Assembly: GCF_000717025.1 (NCBI RefSeq)
Contig: NZ_JNXG01000017.1
Span: 248,001 to 312,000 of the forward strand
Length of the DNA stretch: 64,000 nt
From: Streptomyces atroolivaceus
GTDB taxonomy: Bacteria > Actinomycetota > Actinomycetes > Streptomycetales > Streptomycetaceae
Direction of reading: 5' to 3'
The notes beneath the pieces are model-generated. The model had not been told where the DNA came from. It was given only the letters and a program-made list of their open reading frames with translations, and did no database searches. Shown piece after piece: positions 15,963 through 22,752 of the stretch; the first letter of the stretch is position 1, and each line of letters starts with the position of its first letter. Both the position numbers and the translations under genes were made by a program.

Positions 15963-17278
15963 GCACTGTCCTCACGGGTCAGGAGAATCTGCTGCACATC
16001 GAGATAACCGGACCGGAATCCGGCCTCGGAGTAGGCGAGGTAGAAGGTCCACATGCGGCGGAAGGTCGCGTCGAAGCCCAGCGCCTCGACCTGGTCGGCC
16101 CGCTCCTCGAACCGTTCCCGCCACAGCCGCAGGGTCTCGGCGTAGTGCGTGCCGAAGCTGTCGCGCTGCTGTATGCGCAGACCCGTGTGCCCCGCGGTGA
16201 CACGCTCCATCGCCTCGGTGGAGGGCAGCAGTCCGCCGGGGAATATGTACTTCTGGATCCAGGTGTACGTGCTGCGGCTGGCGAGCATCCGGTCGTCCGG
16301 CATCGTGATGGCCTGGAGTGCGATCCGCCCGCCCGGTGCGAGGCACCGCTCCAGGGTCCGGAAGTAGACGGGCCAGAACTCCTCCCCGACCGCCTCGATC
16401 ATCTCGACGCTGACGATCGCGTCGTACTCCCCGGTGACGTCGCGGTAGTCGCAGAGCCGCACGTCGACCCGGTCCTCGTGGCCGGCCTCGCGGATCCGGG
16501 CCCGGGCCAGCTCCTGCTGTTCCCGGGAGAGGGTCAGCGTGGTGACGCGGGCGCCCCGAGCGGCGGCACGGAGGGCGAGTTCGCCCCAGCCGGTGCCGAT
16601 CTCCAGCAGCTCGGTGCCGGGACCGGCCCCGGCAGCGTCGAGCAGCCGGTCGATCTTGCGGTGCTGGGCGTCGGGCAGGAGGTCCCGCTCGGCCGGGAAG
16701 CCGCTGAATACGGCGGCGGAGTACGTCAGCGTCTCGTCGAGGAAGAGGGCGAAGAGGTCGTTCGACAGGTCGTAGTGGTGGCTGATGTTGCCGCGTGAGC
16801 CCTCGGGGGTGTTGGCCTGCGCGGTGGGCTGCCGCAGCGCCCAGAGCCGGCGCAGCTTCTGCAGCGGTGCGGGGACGAGGTCGGCGGCGTGCCCGGCGAG
16901 TACGGTCAGGACGCCGACGAGGTCGGGGGACTCCCATTCGCCCGCCATGTACGACTCGCCGAAGCCGATGAGCCCGCTCGCGCCGATCCGGCGGAAGAAC
17001 GCGTCGGGTTCGCGGATGTCCATCAGCGGTCCGCCCAGGCCGATGCTGCCGCGGCCCGCGAGTCCGGCACGCAGCGGAAGGCGGGCGAGCGCGTGCCGTA
17101 CGAGCCGTTCGGCCACGGCGGTCCTGGCTCCCGAGGCCCGGGGCAGTGCGACGACATCGGGCCAGCGCTCCGGGTCCGCACCCGCGAGGAGGACCGTGGC
17201 GGCTGGTGCGGGGGCGGCGCTGCGGGGGGCCGGAGCGAGGGGGGCGACGGGCGGAGTGGGAGAGGTGGGCACCTTCAC
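15959..17278 (-). CDS. Cyclopropane-fatty-acyl-phospholipid synthase-family methyltransferase
   Basis: Transfers a methylene or methyl group from SAM to unsaturated membrane acyl chains. The 439-residue protein has an N-terminal lipid-binding region (about 60-150), the CFA hallmark SHHYDLSNDLFALFLD at about 165, SAM motif LLEIGTGWGELALRAAARG at about 225, and VSVEMIEAVGEEFWP downstream. GTG 17278 has AGGAAGG 6 bases upstream and overlaps the DUF1365 stop by 4 bases. It corresponds to ufaA1 in the mycobacterial sigK operon (from memory). The product modified here is likely a membrane lipid, possibly in an oxidative or redox stress response. Confidence 0.87.
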   Translation of the reverse strand: MKVPTSPTPPVAPLAPAPRSAAPAPAATVLLAGADPERWPDVVALPRASGARTAVAERLVRHALARLPLRAGLAGRGSIGLGGPLMDIREPDAFFRRIGASGLIGFGESYMAGEWESPDLVGVLTVLAGHAADLVPAPLQKLRRLWALRQPTAQANTPEGSRGNISHHYDLSNDLFALFLDETLTYSAAVFSGFPAERDLLPDAQHRKIDRLLDAAGAGPGTELLEIGTGWGELALRAAARGARVTTLTLSREQQELARARIREAGHEDRVDVRLCDYRDVTGEYDAIVSVEMIEAVGEEFWPVYFRTLERCLAPGGRIALQAITMPDDRMLASRSTYTWIQKYIFPGGLLPSTEAMERVTAGHTGLRIQQRDSFGTHYAETLRLWRERFEERADQVEALGFDATFRRMWTFYLAYSEAGFRSGYLDVQQILLTREDSA

Positions 17279-18000
17279 TGCATGCCTTCCTGAGTTCGGT
17301 GACGGGGGCGTGGCTGTACGGGCAGCCGGCGCAGGAACAGCCGGATGCCGTGCAGCCGGATCGCGGCGGAGACGACCGCGGTGGAGAAGGGGTGGCGCAG
17401 GAACAGCCGGAGCAGCCGGCAGGGCGTGGCGCGACGCCGGCTGCCGCGCACGGTCGCGGTGAACGGGCGTCCGCCCTCGCGCTCCAGATGGACCGTCAGG
17501 TTCAGCTGCGGGCCCGGTTCGGGCAGCCGCATCCGGTACCGCCCGTCCACCGGGAAGAACGGCGACACGTAGAAGCCCTTGCCGGTCACCGCCCGGCCCG
17601 CGGCGTCCGGGCGCAGCAGGTAGCCGTGGCGTTCCCCGTAGGTGTTGTGCACCTCGGCGACGACGCAGAGCGGGGTTCCGTCGGGGCGGCGGCACCAGTA
17701 GACGGTCAGCGGGTTGAAGACGTGGCCGAGCACCCGGGCCTGGGTGAGCATCGTGACGGTGCCGTCGGCGAGTTCGACACCTCGGGCCCGGAGGAACCGT
17801 TCGAGACCGGCCCGGATGGTGGGGGCCGTGCCGCCGAAGTGGTCACGGGCCTCGAAGCGGGCCAGCGGGCGCAGGACGGCCGGCAGCCGCGGCGGCCGGT
17901 CCGGGTCGATCAGCCACAGGTAGGTGCGGTGCCGCAGGGCGTACCTGCGGGGCGCGGTCCGTACGTGGGTGATGGTGCACGGATAGAGGGCACCGGTCAC
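17275..18000 (-). CDS. DUF1365 family protein
   Basis: A 241-residue protein of unknown biochemical role, regularly linked to FAD oxidoreductases and CFA synthases in lipid-modifying operons. Visible family features are the N-terminal RTAPRRYALRHRTYLWLID, VFNPLTVYWC, a VAEVHNTYGERHGYLL stretch and KGFYVSPFFPVDGRYRMR. It starts at GTG 18000 and both ends overlap neighbouring genes by 4 bases, so it is translated together with them. It probably works with the oxidoreductase and CFA synthase on the same lipid, but no reaction has been assigned. Confidence 0.85.
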   Translation of the reverse strand: MTGALYPCTITHVRTAPRRYALRHRTYLWLIDPDRPPRLPAVLRPLARFEARDHFGGTAPTIRAGLERFLRARGVELADGTVTMLTQARVLGHVFNPLTVYWCRRPDGTPLCVVAEVHNTYGERHGYLLRPDAAGRAVTGKGFYVSPFFPVDGRYRMRLPEPGPQLNLTVHLEREGGRPFTATVRGSRRRATPCRLLRLFLRHPFSTAVVSAAIRLHGIRLFLRRLPVQPRPRHRTQEGMQ

Positions 18001-19268
18001 CAGGCCACTCCCAGCGCGGCGGCGGCCTCGGCGCCGGAACGGCAGCCGTCCTCGTGGAAGCCCCAGCCGTGGTACGCCCCGGCATAGGCGGTGACCGGCC
18101 CGGAGAGGGCGGGCAGCCGAGTCCGGGCGGCGACCGATTCCGGGGTGTAGACGGGGTGTTCGTAGACCGTGCGGGCCCGGACGAGGTCCGGGTCGACCCG
18201 GTCGGCGCCGTTCAGCGTCACGACGAACCGCTCGGGGGCGTCCAGGCGCTGGAGCCGGTTCATGTCGTAGCTGACGGTGACCCGGTCGGCGTCGGCCGCG
18301 CAGGAGGGCATCAGGTAGTTCCAGGAGGCGGCGGCCCTGCGGCTGCGCGGCAGCAGCGTCGTGTCGGTGTGCAGCAGCGTGGGGTTGCGGGAGTAGCGGA
18401 ACGCCCCGAGGGTGCGCCGTTCCTCCTCGGTGGGATCGGCGAGCAGCCGGAGCGCCTGGTCAGGATGGGTGGCGACGACCACCTCGTCGTACTCCTCCGT
18501 GGCACCGTCCTCGGTGACGATCTCCACGCCGTCGCTGTGCCGGCGCACCGCCCGCACGGGGGTGGACGTACGCACGGAGTGCACCTGCTCGGCTATGCGG
18601 TCGACGTATGCACGCGAACCGCCGGTGACGGTCCGCCAGACCGGGGACCCGCCTGTCGAGAGCATCCCGTGGTGGTCCAGGAACCGGAAGAGGTAGCGGG
18701 CCGGGTACAGCAACGCGGTCACCGGGTCGCAGGACCAGACGGCGGAGACCATCGGCGTCAGGAAATGGGCCGTGAAGTACGGGGAGAAGCGCCGGCGGGC
18801 CACGAACTCCCCCAGGGTCATGAGTGCTGTGCCGGCCTCCTGGGCCAGGAGCGACCGCGCCGCCCGGTGGAACCGGGGCACCTCGGTGAGCATCCGCAGG
18901 TACGGGCCACGCAGCACGGCGCCCGGCCGGGCGAACAGCCCCGCGGCGCCCCGTGCACCGGCGTACTCCAGACCGCAGCCCTCGCACCGCACGGACATGC
19001 TCATCTCGGACTCCTGGGTGGCCACGCCCAGTTCGTCGAAGAGACGGAGCAGGTGGGGGTACGTACGCCGGTTGTGCACGATGAACCCCGAGTCGACGCG
19101 GTGTGTCCGGCCGTCCGACGAGATCAGGTCGTGGGTGTGCGCGTGCCCCCCGACGCGCTCGTCGGCCTCATGGAGCGTCACGTCCCGCGCCCGGCCCAGG
19201 ACGTGCGCGGCAGTCAGCCCCGCCACTCCACTGCCCACCACGGCTGTGCGCCGCCGCTGCGTTGTCAT
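17997..19268 (-). CDS. FAD-dependent NAD(P)-binding oxidoreductase (amine oxidase-like)
   Basis: A 423-residue flavoprotein with an N-terminal Rossmann motif, AVVGSGVAGLTAAHVLGRA, and the amine-oxidase/desaturase-like DERVGGHAHTHD and SGFIVHNRRTYPHLLRLF. It is the first gene of the four-gene lipid operon and the homologue of Rv0449c in the mycobacterial sigK locus (from memory). ATG 19268 follows a strong AGGAGGAGCT ribosome site. A SigK-type promoter lies 60-90 bases upstream on the minus strand. The substrate is probably a membrane acyl or isoprenoid lipid; this is inference. Confidence 0.85.
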   Translation of the reverse strand: MTTQRRRTAVVGSGVAGLTAAHVLGRARDVTLHEADERVGGHAHTHDLISSDGRTHRVDSGFIVHNRRTYPHLLRLFDELGVATQESEMSMSVRCEGCGLEYAGARGAAGLFARPGAVLRGPYLRMLTEVPRFHRAARSLLAQEAGTALMTLGEFVARRRFSPYFTAHFLTPMVSAVWSCDPVTALLYPARYLFRFLDHHGMLSTGGSPVWRTVTGGSRAYVDRIAEQVHSVRTSTPVRAVRRHSDGVEIVTEDGATEEYDEVVVATHPDQALRLLADPTEEERRTLGAFRYSRNPTLLHTDTTLLPRSRRAAASWNYLMPSCAADADRVTVSYDMNRLQRLDAPERFVVTLNGADRVDPDLVRARTVYEHPVYTPESVAARTRLPALSGPVTAYAGAYHGWGFHEDGCRSGAEAAAALGVAW

Positions 19269-19328
19269 TCGAGCTCCTCCTGGTGTTCCGCGGCCGTCCG
19301 GGCTCCGCCGGAGCGCCGCTCAGAGGTC

Positions 19329-19356
19329 ATTCGGCGCAGGTCGGCCCGCGGATTGG
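19329..19356 (-). promoter_or_regulatory. SigK-type ECF promoter for the FAD oxidoreductase-CFA operon
   Basis: On the minus strand CCAATCC (19356-19350) is followed after 15 bases by CCGAAT (19334-19329), the same elements and spacing as in front of sigK. The predicted transcript starts near 19321, about 53 bases before the ATG. Confidence 0.65.
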
Positions 19357-19390
19357 CCGATCGGTGAACTTCCTTCGACCGAGTGAACGA

Positions 19391-19420
19391 CCAATCCGCC
19401 GGGGCGCCCGGCGCCGAACT
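19391..19420 (+). promoter_or_regulatory. SigK-type ECF promoter for the molybdoenzyme-fasciclin operon
   Basis: CCAATCC (19391-19397), 16 bases, then CCGAACT (19414-19420). It is back to back with the minus-strand copy. The -10 element ends 6 bases before the GTG start, implying a leaderless or nearly leaderless transcript. Confidence 0.6.
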
Positions 19421-19426
19421 CCCGTT

Positions 19427-21055
19427 GTGAGAACAGACCGATACGTTTCGCAGAAGCACGGGGCCTCCGGGTCCCGGCGATCCCGCTGGGTACGTGCCGC
19501 CTGCGCCGCGCTCGGCGGTCTGATCGCCGGGTTCACCGCCCTGTGCGTCGCCGGACTCGTCGCGGCTGCCGTGCGTCCCGAGGCCGGTCCGGTCACAGCG
19601 GTGGGCGGGGCGGTCATCGACCGCACCCCCGCCGCCGTCAAGGACTTCGCCGTACGGAATTTCGGCACCGACGACAAGCTGGTCCTGCGGCTCGGGATCC
19701 TCGTCCTCCTGGCGGCGTTCGCCATGGCGGTGGGGTGCCTCGCGCTGCGGCACCGGTGGGGCGGCGCCGCGGCCGTACTGGTCTTCGGCGTGGTCGGGGC
19801 AGTCGCCGCGGCCGGGCGGCCGGAAGGCCGCCCGGCCGACGCACTGCCTTCGGTCGTGGGCGCGCTGTCGGCCGCCGCAGTGCTGTATCTCCTGGCCGGA
19901 CGGCTGGCCCCGGCAACCGTGCCGCCTCCCGCGGCCGGGCAGACGCACGGCGGGGTGCGGGGCGCTTTCGACCGCCGCGGATTCGTGATCGCGGCGACCG
20001 CCGCCGCGGCGGCCTCGACCGGTGCGGGACTCCTGGGCCGACGGCTCCAGGCGTCCGGACTGGCCGGGGCCACCGCCTCACGCGATGGGATCGCGCTCCC
20101 CGCGCCGGCCTCGCCCGCACCCGCGACACCGGCCGGCGCGGACCTGGGGATCCGTGGTCTGAGCTCCTTCACCACCCCGAACAAGGACTTCTACCGGGTG
20201 GACACGGCGCTGGTGGTCCCCCGTGTGGACGTCGGCCGGTGGCGGCTGCGGATCCATGGCAAGGGGGTGACGCGACCCGTCTCCCTCGGCTTCCAGGACC
20301 TCCTGCGGCGCGAACTCGTCGAGCGCGACATCACGCTGACCTGCGTGTCCAACCAGGTGGGCGGTCCGTACGCGGGCACGGCCCGGTGGATCGGCGTGCG
20401 ACTCGCCGATCTGCTGCGTGAGGCGGGGGTGAAGCCCCCCTCGAAGGGCGGCGTCGCGGATCAGGTCGTGGCGCGCTCCGTCGACGGGATGACCATCGGT
20501 ACGCCGGTCGACGAGGTGATGGACGGCCGCGACGCCCTCCTCGCGGTCGGGATGAACGGCGAGCCGCTGCCGTTCGACCACGGCTTCCCGGTCCGGATGG
20601 TCGTCCCCGGCCTGTACGGCTACGTCTCGGCCTGCAAGTGGATCCAGGACATCGAGCTCACGACGTTCGACGCGTACGACGCCTACTGGGTGGAGCGTGA
20701 CTGGTCCCGCGAGGCTCCGGTCAAGACGCAGTCGCGCATCGACACTCCGCGCCCCTTCGCCGCCCCGCGTGCGGGGACCGTGCCGGTCGCCGGCGTCGCC
20801 TGGGCCCAGCACCGGGGCATCGCACGGGTCGAGGTCCGGGTCGACGGCGGCGAGTGGCACGCCGCGCGCCTGGCCGCCGAGGCCGGCCGTGACACCTGGC
20901 GCCAGTGGGTGTGGGAGTGGCCCGCCACGACCGGCCACCACACCCTCGAGGTCCGCGCGACGGACCGTACCGGCGCCACCCAGACCGGCAAGCGGGTCGG
21001 CACCGTCCCCGACGGCGCGACCGGATGGCATTCGGTGGTGGTCGACGTGACCTGA
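19427..21055 (+). CDS. Membrane-anchored molybdopterin-dependent oxidoreductase (sulfite oxidase fold)
   Basis: A 542-residue enzyme with about five N-terminal membrane helices (about 15-155), then a Tat-like DRRGFVIAATAAAAA segment near residue 185. Next comes the molybdopterin domain, with LTCVSNQVGG whose Cys (about 306) should ligate Mo, and a C-terminal Ig-like dimerisation domain (about 445-540). It probably oxidises or reduces a small sulfoxide-type substrate or protein methionine sulfoxide outside the cell; the substrate is unproven. GTG 19427 has no ribosome site but sits right at the predicted transcription start. The fasciclin lipoprotein gene follows after 65 bases. Confidence 0.85.
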   Translation: MRTDRYVSQKHGASGSRRSRWVRAACAALGGLIAGFTALCVAGLVAAAVRPEAGPVTAVGGAVIDRTPAAVKDFAVRNFGTDDKLVLRLGILVLLAAFAMAVGCLALRHRWGGAAAVLVFGVVGAVAAAGRPEGRPADALPSVVGALSAAAVLYLLAGRLAPATVPPPAAGQTHGGVRGAFDRRGFVIAATAAAAASTGAGLLGRRLQASGLAGATASRDGIALPAPASPAPATPAGADLGIRGLSSFTTPNKDFYRVDTALVVPRVDVGRWRLRIHGKGVTRPVSLGFQDLLRRELVERDITLTCVSNQVGGPYAGTARWIGVRLADLLREAGVKPPSKGGVADQVVARSVDGMTIGTPVDEVMDGRDALLAVGMNGEPLPFDHGFPVRMVVPGLYGYVSACKWIQDIELTTFDAYDAYWVERDWSREAPVKTQSRIDTPRPFAAPRAGTVPVAGVAWAQHRGIARVEVRVDGGEWHAARLAAEAGRDTWRQWVWEWPATTGHHTLEVRATDRTGATQTGKRVGTVPDGATGWHSVVVDVT

Positions 21056-21120
21056 CCCGCCTGCCCGGACCCTTCCCTTCCTTTCCCCCTGTCGGACACC
21101 CGCTCACTCAGGAGAACATC

Positions 21121-21759
21121 ATGAACAACCGCCGTTTCCGCCGCATCGCAGTGACCGTCTCCACCGCCGCCCTGCTGCCGCTCGCGCTGACCGCCTGCTC
21201 CGGCGACTCCGGCACCTCCGCGTCCGGCTCCGGGGCGGACAAGGCGGCGTCGAGCGCTCCGGCCGGGGAGACCCAGCCCATGGACCAGCCGTTCGGCCCG
21301 GGCTGCGCGACGGTCCCGAAGGAGGGCGCGGGCTCGTTCGCGGGCATGGCCCAGGACCCGGTCGCCACGGCCGCGTCGAACAACCCGGCGCTGTCCACCC
21401 TGGTCGCCGCCGTCAAGCAGGCCGGTCTCGTCGACACCCTGAACAGCGCCGAGAACATCACGGTGTTCGCCCCCACCGACGACGCCTTCGCCAAGATCCC
21501 GAAGGCCGACCTGGACAAGCTGCTCGCCGACAAGGCCCAGCTCACCAAGGTGCTCACCGCGCATGTGGTCGGCGAGAAGCTGACGCCGGACCAGCTGGAG
21601 AAGGGTTCCTTCGACACCCTCGCCAAGACCGGTCTGACGACGGCGGGTTCGGGAGAGTCCTACACCGTGAACGACTCCTCCGAGGTCGTCTGCGGCAACG
21701 TCCCGACCGCCAACGCGACGGTCTACATCGTCGACACCGTCCTGATGCCGTCGAGTTGA
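21121..21759 (+). CDS. Fasciclin-domain lipoprotein (MPT70/MPT83-like)
   Basis: A 212-residue secreted lipoprotein: n-region MNNRRFRR, hydrophobic core, lipobox LTAC with lipidated Cys near residue 26, a Ser/Ala/Gly-rich linker, then one FAS1 domain (about 70-210) with FAGMAQDPVATAASNNPALS, ITVFAPTDDAFAKIP and LTAHVVGEKLT. In mycobacteria the homologues MPT70 and MPT83 are the classic SigK targets, which fits its place behind the molybdoenzyme gene and its SigK-type promoter. ATG 21121 has AGGAGA upstream. It probably acts in adhesion or as an extracytoplasmic partner of the molybdoenzyme. Confidence 0.9.
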   Translation: MNNRRFRRIAVTVSTAALLPLALTACSGDSGTSASGSGADKAASSAPAGETQPMDQPFGPGCATVPKEGAGSFAGMAQDPVATAASNNPALSTLVAAVKQAGLVDTLNSAENITVFAPTDDAFAKIPKADLDKLLADKAQLTKVLTAHVVGEKLTPDQLEKGSFDTLAKTGLTTAGSGESYTVNDSSEVVCGNVPTANATVYIVDTVLMPSS

Positions 21760-21768
21760 GCCGCCGAC

Positions 21769-21824
21769 CCGTCGGTGCGCCGACGTCATGACCCCATCCG
21801 TCGGTGCGCCGGCGTCATGACCCC
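21769..21824. repeat. Two-copy 27-base tandem repeat (period 29)
   Basis: Copies begin at 21769 and 21798 (CCGTCGGTGCGCCG start, GTCATGACCCC end) and differ by one base. It lies just after the fasciclin gene stop. No function is evident. Confidence 0.7.
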
Positions 21825-21884
21825 GCGAGCCCCGAGGACCACGCTCTCCGACCCGGCCGGAGCGGCGCCGGCCCCGGGGCTCGC
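21825..21884. terminator. Candidate terminator hairpin after the fasciclin gene
   Basis: Perfect 10-base arms GCGAGCCCCG (21825-21834) and CGGGGCTCGC (21875-21884) with a long, GC-rich 40-base loop that can itself fold. Placed downstream of the stop at 21759. Confidence 0.4.
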
Positions 21885-22170
21885 GCCGTCGGCACGGCCG
21901 AGGCTTCGCCCGGTGCGGTGCGGGCGACCGGAGCCGTGCCGGACCGCTGCCCACTCCCACCGCACGCGACGCTGCCGGCTGCGCGGCCGGGGCCCGAAGC
22001 GGCTGAGGGGGAGGACCTGAGGCCGCTGCACCGTCGACTCGACGTAATCGCAGGATCAACCGCCAGAAAAACTACACATAAGGGGCATATAAGAGCACAC
22101 TGGTCTGGAGAGCTGATGACCGCACCCCCTGACAGCGGTCGCTCCACCAAGTGCGAAGGAGTACATCCTC

Positions 22171-22635
22171 ATGAGTAACATCTCGCACACCGGAAGGGAC
22201 GTTTCCGGGCACACCGGGAGGGACATCTCCGGACATCCCGACGCCGAAGAAATGCGAGCGCGCCACGACCGCGTGGTGGGCGGTGGACGCAACACGGCCA
22301 CGGACGCACCGGTGTTCCTGCTCGGCCTGTACTGCGCCGTCTCGCCGTGGGTGCTTCACTTCACCGCGAGCCAGCCCTCCCTGGTGACCCACAACCTCGT
22401 CATCGGCATCGCGATAGCCGTGCTGGCACTCTGCTTCACCGCCATGCCCCAGCGGATGACCGGAATGAGCATGGCCATTTGCGCCCTGGGCGCATGGCTC
22501 ATCGTCTCGACGTGGATCGTGGGCCAGAGCCCCGACATGGGCGTCGTCCTCAACCAGATCATCGTCGGTGGCCTGGCGATCGTGCTGGGGGCCGCCTGCG
22601 CGGGACTCGCCATGAAGAACAAGAAGAAGACCTGA
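22171..22635 (+). CDS. SPW-repeat membrane protein
   Basis: A 154-residue membrane protein with four predicted helices and two SPW-type repeats: one with YCAVSPWVLHF and a second, degenerate one with STWIVGQSPD. Each is followed by an Asn-bearing helix. The short N-terminal tail repeats HTGRDVSG and HTGRDISG, an unusual soluble extension. It ends in a basic KNKKKT. AAGGAG precedes ATG 22171. The family has no established role. It is isolated between the fasciclin gene and the convergent helicase gene. Confidence 0.78.
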   Translation: MSNISHTGRDVSGHTGRDISGHPDAEEMRARHDRVVGGGRNTATDAPVFLLGLYCAVSPWVLHFTASQPSLVTHNLVIGIAIAVLALCFTAMPQRMTGMSMAICALGAWLIVSTWIVGQSPDMGVVLNQIIVGGLAIVLGAACAGLAMKNKKKT

Positions 22636-22650
22636 CGGGAGAACGCACAG

Positions 22651-22689
22651 GAGTGGCCACAGGCAGGCACAGCCCGCCGGTGGCCACTC
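22651..22689. terminator. Candidate bidirectional terminator (10-bp stem)
   Basis: GAGTGGCCAC (22651-22660) and its exact complement (22680-22689) flank a 19-base loop, between the convergent SPW-repeat and helicase genes. Confidence 0.5.
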
Positions 22690-22752
22690 GCCGGTCACCT
22701 CATCCGCTCGTCCCGGGCCCGTGCGCACCATCCGTCCAGCCGCGGAGCCCGT

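Larger units (their letters stand above)
21760..22170. other. 411-base gap without a supported gene
   Basis: Holds a 27-base tandem duplication (21769-21824), a wide hairpin (21825-21884) and, near 22045-22110, a locally A/T-rich stretch that may carry the promoter of the SPW-repeat gene. Open frames here have shadow-like composition and no convincing ribosome site. Confidence 0.6.
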
